The notes: generated from the sequence alone by a model not told the origin. 64,000 nt of DNA from Tenrec ecaudatus (GCF_050624435.1 NC_134539.1:122867525-122931524), one strand, 5' to 3'; positions 38,155 through 49,608 are shown, counted from the stretch's first letter. Numbers and translations are program-made.

Positions 38155-38945
38155 TTTTTTTAAAAAAATCATTTTATTAGGGGCTCATACAACTCATCAC
38201 AATCCATACATACATCAATGTGTAAAGCACATCTAGTACATTCATTGCCCTCATCGTTCTCAAAACATTTGCTCTCCACTTAAGCCCTTGGCATCAGCTC
38301 CTCATTTTTCCCCTCCCTCCCCGCTCCCCCTTCCCTCATGAGTCCTTGATAATTTATAAATTATTATTTTGTCATATCTTGCCCTGTCCGACGTCTCCCT
38401 TCACCCACTTTTCTGTTGTCCGTCCCCCAGGGAGGAGGTCACATATAGATCCTTGTAATCAGTTCCCTCTTTCCAATCCACTCTCCGTCTACCCTCCCAG
38501 CATCACCACTCACACCCCTGGTCCCGAAGGGATCATCCGCCCTGGATTTCCTGTTTCCAGCTCCTATCTGTACCACTGTACATCCTCTGGTCTAGCCACA
38601 CTTGCAACAAAGAATTCGGATCATGACAGTGGTGGGGGGAGGGAGGTAGCATTTAGGAACTGGAGGAAAGCTGTATTCTTCATCAGTGCTACATCGCACC
38701 CTGACTGACTCGTCTCCACCCCTAGACCCCTCTGCGAGGGGATCTCCAGCGGCCGACAAATGGGCTTTGGGTCTCCACTCTGCACTTCCCCCCTCATTCA
38801 CTATGGTAAGATTTTTTTGTTCTAATGATGCCTTATACCTGATCCCTTCAACACCTCATGATCACACAGGCTGGTGTGCTTTTTCCATGTGGGCTCTGTT
38901 GCTTCTGAGCTAGTTGGCCGCTGTTCACCTTCAAGCCTTTAAGAC
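38155..38945 (-). mobile_element. L1 3' UTR copy inside the ERV, 15-bp TSD
   Basis: The 15-mer ctgagggagtgttct occurs at 38140-38154 and 38946-38960. Between them is a T-run, TCATTTTATTAGGGGCTC and typical L1 3' UTR. It therefore inserted after the provirus. Confidence 0.92.
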
Positions 38946-39060
38946 CTGAGGGAGTGTTCTCTGGGGAGCACTTATCTATCTCAGGGTGTTGGTAAAACAC
39001 CATCTTAAGCCCATCCAATGGTTCACATCAGTACTTGTCTGTTTGCTCCGCTTCTGAGGG

Positions 39061-39147
39061 GTCTGGTTGAGACAGCTTCCACGGTTTTACCCGTGAAAGG
39101 TGGATCCAAGCACTTTGCCCTGGAAATGAGGCTCCAAACCAGTAGCA
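39061..39147 (-). pseudogene. Integrase C-terminal remnant (ERV pol)
   Basis: A short minus-strand frame carries the AWIHLSRVKPW signature seen at the end of gammaretroviral integrases. It lies in frame with the zinc-knuckle remnant about 30 codons upstream, with two stops between, so nearly all of pol has been deleted. Confidence 0.6.
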
Positions 39148-39240
39148 GCGATCTGCTGCTACAGACTGTTTCCATCCTCAGCAGCTGCACACTTGCCTGG
39201 GGGCCGCTCCCCTCCCGGGCGTCTCTCATAGGACAGAGCG

Positions 39241-39360
39241 ATGCCAGTGGCCAGTTTGTTTGCAGTAGCAGCATGGCCCTTGTGAAGGCCTATTCTGGTC
39301 AGGGCAATCCCTTGCCCATTGACCCAGGTGACAGCACACATGACACCTGGTGCCTTGTTC
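39241..39360 (-). pseudogene. Nucleocapsid zinc-knuckle remnants (ERV gag)
   Basis: Two CCHC-like boxes can be read. The first, CHVCCHLGQWARDC, has Gln at the usual zinc-binding His. The second, CYCKQTGHWHRSV, lacks the final Cys. The gene is decayed. Confidence 0.65.
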
Positions 39361-39664
39361 AGGGGTCTAGGGACCCTGGGAGGCAGTCGAGAGGTGTCGG
39401 TTAGCAATGGCGGCCATTACCTGCACATGCCTAACATACTTCCTTCTCTCTTCCTTTGCCCCTGTTGTGAAAGGTCGCGTTGGCACTAGGGCAACCCTTC
39501 TAGGGTAACTCCTTCAGGCTTTTGCACTAACTTCTGGACCGTTACCCGAATGTCTGGTGTGACCTATGTGAGGAATTTGTCTCTGGGCAGGACTTGCCCT
39601 TCATTTGAGCCCACGTCTACCGTGGCCTGATTCCTCGGGGCTTCTCTCACCCACTTCAAGAAAC

Positions 39665-40057
39665 TTATGAGTCATTAGGCCCTTGGTTAAGAGCTGTCAC
39701 TTTAGTGTAGTTGATGGCCTTTTGCTGCCCTGACTTTGGTTTGTTTTTGATACACACCAGAAAAAGTTCCCATTCCCACCCGTCATTGGGATCATTATAA
39801 TACCAGGTGGGGTCAGTTGGAGGAACAGCTGTTTCTCCTGTTGGATACTTATTCATCACGTGCAAACCTTCTGCAAACTTCCTAGCTCCCTTCAGCACTC
39901 GTTCCTTCTTAAAGTCTGTCATACTCTGTCCCAGAATGCTCATTACATCCTTCCTAGCCAAGTCATAAGCTAGGGTGAGGTGCTGACTGTCTGGATAACA
40001 GCGGAGGTCACCCTTGATCTGCCTGAGTTCAATTAGGGTGAAAGGCTTGTGAATCAT
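39665..40057 (-). pseudogene. Capsid-like gag remnant of the ERV
   Basis: A 130-codon open frame on the minus strand resembles the class I ERV capsid (p30). It has PFTLIELRQIKGDL near the start, KDVMSILGQSM in the middle and DPTWYYNDPNDGWEWELFL towards the end. The order matches capsid followed by nucleocapsid downstream. Matrix and p12 upstream were not recognised. Confidence 0.8.
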
Positions 40058-40429
40058 CCCAGGACCAAATTCCCCAGCTGCCTATCAAGGGTACCCTATT
40101 AAGGGTAGAATTTTGATGGGACCACCGTTCCCCCAGGTTCTTTCTACGGGTTCAATGACTGAAGGTGGTACGGCTGGGCTGGGGGTACAGGGACCTTCAG
40201 CTTCAGGGTCCCTTAGAGGGCTCTTGATATACTTGGAACAAAGTACTTACTGCTTCTCAAGAGGAAAAATGCTTTCACATAAGGGAACTCCCCCCACTTC
40301 CCATCCTTTTGCAGAAACGTTCTAGCTGAATCCGGGTCGGAAAAGAAAGTGCGCTGTTCTTCAGCAAGGACTCCCCATCACTGAGGCCAGAAGGTGTTAC
40401 AGGAAGATAGGAGCTTCCAGTTCTCTAGC

Positions 40430-41040
40430 GTCTGCGGGCCCAACCTATGCCAGTTAGACAGGATTCAGTGTAACGCCATTCCCATGGGAACAGATTCTTC
40501 ACTCGAGAAAACATAGCAGGGATATTAGAGAGTCCATAATCTGAAGTCCCAGCGCTTACCACACTCAAGGTGCTGTGAAACTTGAGCCTCAACCAGATAC
40601 CTCCATCTGGGGACCCAGTCTCTGCCAGCAAACTGGGCCCCGACCGTTTTCTAGACAGCATGCGAGGGATTTGTGGGCCACCGGCTCTGGTGACCTTACA
40701 GGGCTGACAGAACTCTGTGGATCAGATCTGGACTAAATGACGGGCCACAGTACACCGAAGTATTCCCTCTGGGAAGGGACTCTCGAATACCAATCTAGAA
40801 AACAACCAACAGAAAAGTTACAGAGCCCGGCGCCCCGCGGTCATCACTTGAAGTCTCAGCACCAGCCACACTTAAGGCGCCGTGAAAATTGAGCCCAGGA
40901 CAGATGCCCCTGGTTGAGGGAGTGGGTCGGGGGACCTATCTCTGCTGGCGAACAGGACCCCAACCATTTTCTAGAAAGTAAGCAAGACAAGGGAATTACT
41001 GGCATGAGTCACCTGGACTTCCAAAGGCAGGACCCCTGCT
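40430..41040 (-). repeat. Diverged ~307-bp tandem duplication in ERV leader
   Basis: Words such as gaagtcccagcg and gaagtctcagca, then ccgttttctagacag and ccattttctagaaag, recur at a constant spacing of about 307 bases (40543/40850 and about 40649/40968). Confidence 0.7.
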
Positions 41041-42261
41041 CGGAGTGGCCTTTCAATTGCCTTAAAGGTGACCGCTGGCTTATGAGTGGCCTTTCCGCAA
41101 CTTTTGAAGAGGAGGAGAGACCTGTCAATTGGCTCAGTGTACATTCAGCCACTCCAGGGAAATTGGGATCCTTGTCTGGACACAGTGTGCAGCCACAGCG
41201 GAACTGTACCAGGAACGTCAATGGCCCGGAGGCCAGAGGCCAAAGGCAGGGAGGGCAGTTGTGCTTAAAAGCCTTTCAAAACAGCAGGGTGAGCAGTGAC
41301 TTCAGTGGCTTTGCTTTCAAATGCCTTTTGCCAACTTTTGGCAAAAGGGAAAACCAACCAGCAGAAGAACCAAACAAACAAGCTAGCAGAAAATCAAGGC
41401 CAAACACCCACACAGGACCAAGCTCCTGTTTTTGGACAGGAGAAACAGTTGGGGGCATCCGTGGGAACTGGGCGGGGCTAGCCACTAAGTCCCACCCCCC
41501 ACTTGGTTGGCGCGCTGGACGCCCTCTTGGGGAGGCCGGTCGCGTGTTGGCTACCCTGCTTGAAAGAGCTGAGTCGGAGGTCAGCGGGGAGAAAGCACGG
41601 GAACCAGCGTCCTGCAGAAAGACTAATGGATTTGCGCAAGTGGCAGTTTACTGGCAGCAACTCGGAGCAAAACACTGGAAAGCAACAGAGATTTGTAGAC
41701 CAGAGTTCCCCCAAACTGTAGGCAGCAGTCTTCTGACTGCATCACAGGAAAGGAGGCTTCGGGAAACTGGGAGGCTAGGATTGCACAGGAGAGCAGAAAC
41801 AGAAACAGGAAGCGCATGGGAGGATAGGAAGGCAGACCCAAGTGGGAACAGAGGCGGACCCACAGTGAGGAGGAGTAGGGGGCTCCAGCAGATACACGTC
41901 ACGCATGGGCCCAGGCAAAGTTCTCTCACGCGCACCAACTCCAAAGGGCAGGGCTCAATGGTCCCGAGGATGTCTACAACCGTGTCTGGGAACGGAAGGT
42001 CTATCTTCCTTTTACAGAGGCCGGTGTTTGCAAACTGCACGCCTTGCAGTCTAAGTCCAACACTTAAGTTGCAGTTAAATTTGACCCAGTCGTCAAGCTT
42101 CTCAGTCTCTCAAAGGTGGTGAGGTGAAGTCTGAAACAAAGAGTGCCCCAGAAGGGTGAATGAGGCAGAGATGTGTCCCTGTTCAGGGACAAGTGTCCCA
42201 AGGTGGGCTTACCTTAAAGGTGAAGCCCAAAGGTTTTCATCCGAGCCACTGGCACTGGAAA

Positions 42262-42940
42262 TGTTAGGTTTCTGGAGTTGGTAATACCTCGGTTCTTGAC
42301 TTTGCACAATGAAATAATTCACTGAAGCCCGTTTTGTAATCCGAGTGGGTTTTTATGAAGGACAGGACACGTTTCAGATTTTACAGTCTCAAAGAGGTTC
42401 ACAATTGGGCCCAAGAAGCAGTTGTGTTCACAACTGGGAAAGAGTAACCACACTTGTGCATCTTGGGGTGGGGGGAGGGGGATCCCGCGGGACCAGAAGC
42501 CCAAGAACCCTAGAGGCTGAAAACATGTGGGCCAAGAGCCTGTGGGTCCCAAGTAGACCCAGAGGGGACGCATGTCTGCCCACGCAGGGAAGGGAAATCC
42601 TCCTCCTGTACCTGCCTCTGACCAGGAGCAGGGTAAGCGTGCATCCCAGAGCATGCGCCCTGCTTTTATTCTAGCCCACCCCATGGCTGGGGGAAGGCTT
42701 GGTCAATGGTATTGGTTGATCTCATTGGATAAGTTAGGCCCACCTGGGTGATGTCATGAGCCTGGGCTTAGTTTGGCCTACCCAGGTGTACCTCCCACCT
42801 GGCTTGGGTTTGAGTATGAACATGCTCAGTTAGGGGTCTTCATAGGTGTCTAATGGTTACATGAGTTGTTTCCAAAGTCCACTATGGGGGCCTTTTCAGG
42901 CATGGAGGGACACCCGTGTCCCTAAGCTGGCTACCCAACC
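42262..42940 (-). repeat. 5' LTR of the ERV
   Basis: It runs from TGTTAGGTTTCTGGAGTTGG to GGCTACCCAACC on the plus strand. The outer CA has decayed to CC. It shares the CTCTGACCAGGAGCAGGGTA and TGCTTTTATTCTAGCCCACC blocks with the other LTR but has many substitutions and small indels. Confidence 0.88.
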
Positions 42941-42944
42941 GTAC

Positions 42945-43055
42945 CATTTTGCATTCTCACCGACAGTGGATGAGGTTCCAATTTCTTCACGTCTCCATTA
43001 ACACTTGTTATTTTACATTTTAAAATCTTAGCCAACTGACAGGTCAAAATGCCTG
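42945..43055 (-). mobile_element. Old L1 ORF2 fragment flanking the ERV
   Basis: CATTTTGCATTCTCACC, then GATGAGGTTCCAATTTC and AACACTTGTTATTTTACA, continues the antisense L1 text that stops at 37030. Confidence 0.7.
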
Positions 43056-44289
43056 ACAGAAGGCCTGGCCTGGCTTGAGGCAATACTGTTAGAGGCCTAA
43101 TCCCAGATTTAGAATAGTTTAGATAAAGAATTAAGATAAGCAAAGTAAGGATTGAATTTGACTATTTTAAGAATTGAGTTTAGAAACTGATTCTACTTTG
43201 TTCATATTCATTTCTTCCGCTTATTATTATGATTGATAGGAATTATTATAGGGAAGTATTAAAGAGTTTTTAGAGTCCACTTGCCTGAGCCATTAAAATT
43301 TGATTTTTAAATGGGTTCAGGACACGCCTACAAAGAAGGCTCTGAAAAGATAAGCCCCACCCAGTGCTTTGGAGAACTGAAGACATTTGCATTCCAAGAG
43401 ACTTGCCTAGGGGTATGTTGACAGATTGAAGAAAAAGAAACTGGCGATTTGAATCTTGAACTTTTTGTCAGAGGCTGGAAAAAAGCTGGAACCATGAAGA
43501 AAACTCTCTAGTACTGAACGTTAAAGAAAGCCTGTGAGCAGACTGAAATGTTTGCTTGGTGATCACCTGGATCTACTTGTTAAGGGGAAGTGAGAGAAAT
43601 GCAGCAATAATAAGATGGGTTGAGTCTGGCCACTGAGCTGTGAGAGCGGGTTGGCTGGTCTGAAGTTCATTACCTACTACAAGAGGGCTAGGCTTGTTGA
43701 GAATTTGTGTTGGGGTCATCGTATAAAGGCAAGGCAACCAATGGGCACCCTGGTGAGGCTGAGTGAGGCAGCCCACATTGAGCTGACCAGAACCCAAGGA
43801 GATGAAGAGAAGATTTTTGAGCCTGTGAACTGGTGCATATTGCTGCAGACTTTATGGGTGGCCTGTCTTGATTTGACTGCTTATGAATAGGGACTTGAGA
43901 AGGTTCTAACTGGAATGAAGATTCTTCACCGCAAAGAATATTATTGTCTCCTTAGAGGGCTGGGTTTATGTAAGAGGCAGTATAGAAATTGGAGACCCAA
44001 AATGGGGCAGATAAAGGCAAGAAGTGGCTGATTTACAAACTTTCATAGGTAGGGGAATATATTCATAGGTTTATAGGATTAAGGTTTAGATGTTAACTGC
44101 AATTGTTAGGCATAGCATTTTTTGTTTTGTTCACTTATAGAATGTTATGTTTAAATGAGGGTGGCACATATTGAATTGTATGCATTTTAGTTTTATCCTG
44201 TTAGGTACAGATGTGATTTTATTATTGCTTGTTGAAAATTATATATGACTACAGAGTTGTGTGAAAGTGTCAAGTTGACAAGGGGTGGC
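43056..44289 (+). repeat. Possible ERVL/MaLR-type internal sequence, unassigned
   Basis: 1.2 kb with no intact frame that leads straight into an LTR-like element at 44290. The last bases, GTTGACAAGGGGTGGCC, could be a polypurine tract. Classification is inference only. Confidence 0.35.
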
Positions 44290-45408
44290 CTGTGGTAGTG
44301 ACATAATCTGTTGTCAATTGAAACTTTGGAGTGGATGGGGTGGAATTTAGCCTGCCAATCAGGTCACAGCTTGATGACCTCATTTGGAGGGGCCAAAGAG
44401 ATAAGTAGCTCACTGGTCTGTGATCTTTCTGCATATGGTGTCATTGCATGTGTTTCATGAGTCTGAAGAGGACATTATAGATTGGTATCGGACATATGGA
44501 CTAATATCAGATTTATGGACTTGGTCTTTACTGGGTGGAGATGTTTTCTCAATATTTAACTTCTCTTGAATATAAAGCTCTTTTTCTTTATTGGGGGGTC
44601 ATACAAATCTTATCACAATCCATACATCCATCCATTGTGTCAAGCACATTTGTACATTTGTTTCCCTCATCATTCTCAACACGTTTGCTTTCTACTTGAG
44701 CCCTTGGTATCAGCTCCTCATTTTTTCCCTCCCTCCCATGAATCCTTGATAATTTATAAATTATTATTATTTTGTTATGTCTTACACGGTCCGACATCTT
44801 CCTTCACCCACTTTTCTGTTGTCCTTTCCCCAGGGAGGAGGTTATCTGTAGATCCTTGTAATTAGAGTTCCCCCTATCTCTCCTATCTTCTCTCCACCCT
44901 CCCAGTATCGCCACTCTCACCACTGGTCCTGAAGGGATCATCTGTCCTGGATTCACTGTGTTTCCAGTTCTTATCTGTACCTATGTACAAACTCTGGTCT
45001 AGCCGGATTTGTAAGGTAGAATAGGGATCATGATAGTGGTGGGGAGGAAGCATTTAGGAACTAGAGGAAAGTTGTATGTTTCATCATTGCTACACTGCAC
45101 CCTGACTGGCTCATCTCCTCCTCGAGACCCTTCTGTAAGGAGATGTCCAGTTGCCTATAGATGGACTTTGGGTCCCCACTCCGCACTCACCCTCATTCAC
45201 AATGATATGATTTTTTGTTCTTTGATGCCTGATACATGATCCCTTCAAGTCCTTGTGACCACACAGGTTGGTGTGCTTCTTCCATGTGGGCTTTGTTGCT
45301 TCTGAGGTTGATGGGCAATTGTTTACCTTGGAGACATAAAGCTCTTTCTTATGCACATAATGCGTGTCTAAGAATTTGTTCCTCTAGTCAATCCAGACTA
45401 ACATACAA
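44290..45408 (+). repeat. LTR-like element split by an L1
   Basis: TGTGGTAGTGACATAATC, GATGACCTCATTTGGAGG, GGACATATGGACTAATATC and a GAATATAAAGCTCTTT box. After the L1, CTTATGCACATAATGCGTG and an end at GACTAACATA. Confidence 0.65.
44584..45335 (-). mobile_element. L1 3' UTR copy, 12-bp TSD
   Basis: ataaagctcttt occurs at 44572-44583 and 45336-45347. The insert has TTTATTGGGGGGTCATAC and the young L1 3' UTR. Confidence 0.9.
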
Positions 45409-45499
45409 ACCTACTGGAAGTGAAATGGTTATCTCTTTATGATATTGATCTGTATGCATACTCTTTAAATAGCTATTTTGTTGTTGTTCACTACCATTA

Positions 45500-45690
45500 A
45501 ACCAATTTTTATTTATAGCAACCCCAGGTAATAGCATAGAACCTACCCCATATGGTTTTCTAGGCTGTAATCTTCATGGGAACAGATGCCAGTTCTCTCT
45601 CTCTCTAAACCTACAGTTGTGTTCGAACTGCCAACCTCTCAATGGCAACTGACCAGAATCCAGAGTCGTAAACTATGTGTAAGACATGGC
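45500..45690 (-). repeat. AfroSINE, degraded
   Basis: AGCAACCCCAGGTAATAG, GGCTGTAATCTTCATGGG and GTTCGAACTGCCAACCTC are the reverse complement of the SINE body. Confidence 0.7.
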
Positions 45691-46340
45691 CACTACTTTT
45701 AGCAAAAGTGCATGTAGTCGAGGAGAGAAACGAGAGGAGGAAGGTCTAGCTACAATGATGAGGAAGACTTCTTTGAGGTAAGATGCCAGCATTCCAGTAG
45801 ATACCAGGGGAAAACACTCTAGATAAAGGGCAACTCACAAAGGCTCTAATGGAGTGATCAAGACTTTATTAATGATGGATTATTGAAAAATCTGCAAAAT
45901 GAATGTTCCATCTCTACTGATGGTCTCTGTAAGTCTTTCATTTGCCTGAAGGTGGCAAGCTGGGTTTGTGTGAGAAACTTCAGTCAACAGCATTTGAAAG
46001 GAAGATGAAACAATATTTTTTTTCTGAAAAATAAACTTTCGTGGGCGTTTAACTTATGAAATCAAGAAGTGAAAAAGATAGAAAATTGCCAACATAAGTA
46101 CTCATTTAAATAAATAGTATTACATATTAAAGGTACATAGATTTTGCTTTGCAGGTACATATTTTAATTTGTATTGTCTTTACTGATTTCTCAGTTATAT
46201 GATTTCAGCCCTCCCCCCCACACCTGGTAGGTGAAAAAGTTGACACACACAAAAAACTTATTAAAATCTGTGATAAGCTTTTTTAGCAGTTTTTTTAAAT
46301 GGTCAGCATTATTTAGGCATAATTTCCAAATGGTAGAATT
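45691..46340. other. Intergenic, unassigned
   Basis: No gene or repeat recognised. Confidence 0.35.
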
Positions 46341-46344
46341 CACC

Positions 46345-47250
46345 TTTTTTTTTGAGAATTCACCTTTTTAAGTGTATAGCTATGTGAATGTTCACCAGTA
46401 TATGTGGTGTGTAAGCACCAGTATAATCGAGATAGAAAACGGTTTTACTGTTCCCGCAAATTTCCGTAAGCCCTTTGTGGTCACCTCCAGACCCCAGCAA
46501 CCACTGACTTGTTGTGTGAATGGAATCAAGTAGTATATTTTCTTTCTTGTCCTGGCTTCTTCTTCCATTCAGTGCAATTACTCTGAGATACAGGCATGTT
46601 GTACTGCGTAGAAAGAGTTTAATCTTTATCAAATGAGAGACCTTTAGGTTGTTTTAGCTTTTAACAAGTTTTAATTAAGCCACTATAAACATTCATATAT
46701 AAGTGTTTGAGTGATCTTAGTGTTTTTTTCTTCTTACTTAGGAGTAGAATTTCTCAGTTGAATGATAAGGATATGTTTTTAAGAAACTGACAAAGTGCAT
46801 TCAGTATCTTTGTTTTGTTTCTATTTTGCATTATTCATTCTGGTTGGTGGTAATGGTATCTCATTGTAGCTATTGGTTTTTTTGGCGCAGTCTTGTGCAA
46901 CTCTTTTGCCCACTTGTGAGACGGGGTTGCTTGTTTCGAGAGTCTTTATATATTCTGGACACGAATCCATTATGAGCTATGTGCTTTGCAAATTTGGGGG
47001 GCTAGATTGCTCACCTTGAGCTTCTCTACTGTCTTTTCCTACAGATGTAGTCAACTTGATTCTTGCGTATTCCATCTGGTGAAGTCCATGTGTACTAGCC
47101 TGTGGCTCACTGTCTTAACTCTGTCTTTTAAAGAGCAGAGATTTTATGCGTGTGTGTTCTCATTTTCCTTTTTATTTAATCCAAGACTTGTGGATGAACA
47201 TAAATACAGCATACTCACTTCAGGTCACTTTTCGTTATTGTGTACGCATT
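46345..47250 (-). mobile_element. Old L1 3' end and ORF2 fragment
   Basis: Antisense L1 text: GTGAATGTTCACCAGTATA, CCACTGACTTGTTGTGTGA, ATTCAGTGCAATTACTCTG, TTTAAGAAACTGACAAAGTG and GGTGGTAATGGTATCTCA. It is highly diverged with no open frame of note. Confidence 0.65.
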
Positions 47251-47929
47251 GACTGATGAACATATTCTGAAAGAAACATGTAGTCATCGATGAAATGTGT
47301 ACAGCTTTCCTCTCCCTCGCTCAAAAAAAAAGATTAAGCCACAGAAACTTAGAATTTCATCAGCACACACTCTCATGTGATGAATGATTCAGACATAAAC
47401 AGTGGGTGTGGAGAAACTATATGCTGACATATGTGCAACCTTTGTTAATGAAAAAACCCAGAAGCAACCATAATGATGAAGACACATTCAGTTGCTGATA
47501 ACTAGTTTTGCCCTGAGCAGCATTATCCAAAGAGAAACTGTGCTGCAGAAATAACCTATCTATACATACACAATGAGGAAATAAACAGCAAGATTTAAGC
47601 GTGCATGTTTAACACTGAGAAAAATAACAGCCCTCCAAAATGCCTCCACTTTTGTTATACAGAGTCCTCTACACTCAATGAAAGTTAAAATGATCTTAAA
47701 AGGAAAATACTTGTCAAATTTGCTTAAGTCTTTTCAGCCACAGAAACTGCAATGGAAATAAATATTCAGAGTCGTTTTCAAAGCAAAACAAAATATCTAT
47801 TCTTCTGATGACATGTATGATTAAAACGGCTCTGAAGATACAACGCTCTACGTTCCCGGTGACGAGGGGGAAGAGGCTCAAGTCATGTTTGGTTTGCAGA
47901 AGGTCACAGGATTTTGTGTTCTAGCAGGA

Positions 47930-48633
47930 TCAAATCTTCTGGATCTTTTCACCCACAGCTACTGGATTGTCCTTTCTGATTTGCTCAGCACCTCAGCTTT
48001 GTCCTTGTAAGACCAATTGTGTACAGCTGAGTAACAGTGCACACCACAGTAAAATTTCCTTGCTGGAATTCAGACTCAGTAAGCCCCACTTTCCTCCTGC
48101 ACATGATACAGCGATTCTTTTTTTGTTTTTAAAAAGGATTTATTTATTATTTGATTGATTGATTTCAAGGGACTTGTTTTGTTCTTCAGACGACTGTTGT
48201 GCTGTATCTGATACTGAAGTTGGAGGATCACATTCAAGCGGAACAAAACCCTCTGCTCTGGGACCTTGTAGAGCTTCTGTTTCAGCTATTGCTTTTCCAG
48301 AGATGTACTGTCCATGTGGGGAGATGCTACAGATTCTGATAAAAGTGACTGATTCGATACAGGACTGGGCTGCACAAATGAAAATGTAGTAAAGTCTAGC
48401 GATGACGACTGAGCTTCTGAGACACTGCCATCTGTACGCTGAACTGGTAAAGATTTGGACAGACTACTGACAGAAGTTGCAGGCGGGCTTATTCTGCCCT
48501 TACCACTATTCTGTCTTTGAAGATGTTCTTTCTAGCCGACTGAGCACATACCATTTGAATAAGGTGGTGCATAACACCGGCAGCCAGGAGAACAAAGCAC
48601 AGGCATGTGGCCGTGAGTGGTTCCTTGAGCCGT
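47930..48633 (-). pseudogene. ZFAND5P: ZFAND5 processed pseudogene
   Basis: ZFAND5 is an A20/AN1 zinc-finger protein that binds ubiquitin and stimulates the proteasome. The minus strand carries its reading order without introns: a degraded A20 finger (PVLCSPGC, then NGMCSV), KEHLQRQNSGKGRISPPATS, VSSLSKSLPVQ, SPVSNQSLLSESVAS, SVSDTAQQSSEEQNKSLE, then AN1 text (MCRRKVGLT) and a C-terminal KIQKI equivalent before TGA (47930-47932). The start ATG is ACG (48631-48633). A TAG interrupts the A20 finger, and further shifts and a roughly 35-base AT-rich insertion follow. UTR-like sequence probably extends to about 47800 and 48900. A dead retrocopy. Confidence 0.92.
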
Positions 48634-48949
48634 GTTTCTGTTGCGCGCTTTGATAACCAGAGGGGCTGTAGATTCACATTCCTACTATCTTTAGCTGTCC
48701 CCAGTTCCCTGCTCCTTGGACAGTTGAGGTTGAGGAGCAAACAGCTGTCCTGAATCTTGAGAAGACATTCATTTTCTGCCTTCCCTGTCCTCACAGCAGT
48801 TACTTATAGTTTGAATTTTATGCAAGAAGACATTTGTAAGCCCTTCAGTGTTTTACTGCGGCAGACTTCAGATTCGTTCCAACAATACCTGCGCCATGTG
48901 CTGTTTGCTTCATCTCAAAATTAGCTTCCGAGATTTTTAAAAATGAAAG

Positions 48950-49350
48950 TTAACTGATCATTTTTTAATGTATTATGCATTCTGTGTAATTATCTAAGAA
49001 ACTATAGTCTAATTCAGTGACACAAAGATATTTTTCATGCTTTCTTCTATAATTTGTTATCATGTTAATTTTTATATTTTTATCCATTTTGAGTTGATTT
49101 GGTTGTTTTTTTTTTTCATTTTAAAAAATATTTGTGAAACCCACTTAGTCCCTTTTTGGTGTTTTATGTCCATTTACTCCTTGTTTGGTGTTTTATGTTC
49201 CTTTTTCCAATAGTTGTCAACATATATTAAATCCCATTGACAACATTTAAAAAAATTCTTTCTTTGTTGTTACTTACTCTAGACATAGTTTCCTGGGTGG
49301 ATTTAAATATAAATAATTGTAGACATATGTTAATTGTTTTCTAAGTAATA
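48950..49350. other. Intergenic AT-rich, unassigned
   Basis: Low-complexity T-rich sequence with a short duplication (TTTTGGTGTTTTATG at 49155 and TTTGGTGTTTTATGTTCC at 49184). No gene. Confidence 0.4.
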
Positions 49351-49359
49351 TGTTACCGT

Positions 49360-49608
49360 GGCCATCTGCCAGAGTTTGCCCCTGACTCATGATGCCCCCA
49401 GGCACAATGGAACTGAACTGTCCAGTCCTGTGCCGTCCTCATGATCCGTTTAGAGCAGACTGTTAGGATCTCTAGGGTTTGTATTGACTGGTTCTCAGAA
49501 GTAGATCATCAAGTAACAGCAAAGCCTCCTTGGCTGGGAATCAAACGTAAACCTCCCGCAGGGAAGACAAGCATTGTACCACTGAATCACCATTGCCTCT
49601 CACCTCCA
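49360..49608 (-). repeat. AfroSINE-like, older subfamily
   Basis: GGCCATCTGCCAGAGTTTG at one end and GGGAATCAAACGTAAACC, TTGTACCACTGAATCACC at the other match a tRNA-related head in reverse. The middle is longer than in the other copies. Confidence 0.55.

Larger units (their letters stand above)
37031..42940 (-). mobile_element. Class I (gammaretrovirus-like) ERV provirus, gene-deleted
   Basis: Two similar LTRs of 687 and 679 bp flank 4.5 kb. GTAC occurs at 37027-37030 and 42941-42944, a 4-bp TSD typical of class I ERVs. The flanking L1 text reads continuously across one GTAC. The internal part has a capsid-like gag remnant (40057-39665), zinc-knuckle remnants near 39360-39241 and an integrase-like tail near 39147-39061. 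Protease, reverse transcriptase, RNase H and env are not found. A short purine stretch GTGGAGAAA precedes the 3' LTR. The primer-binding site is not recognised. Gag has stops and shifts; the element is defective. Confidence 0.88.

Noticed and set aside
40914-42122. 402-codon plus-strand frame as a genuine gene
   Set aside because: It lies antisense in an ERV leader, crosses diverged sequence, and has no domain, promoter or splice evidence. Kept only as a low-interest observation.
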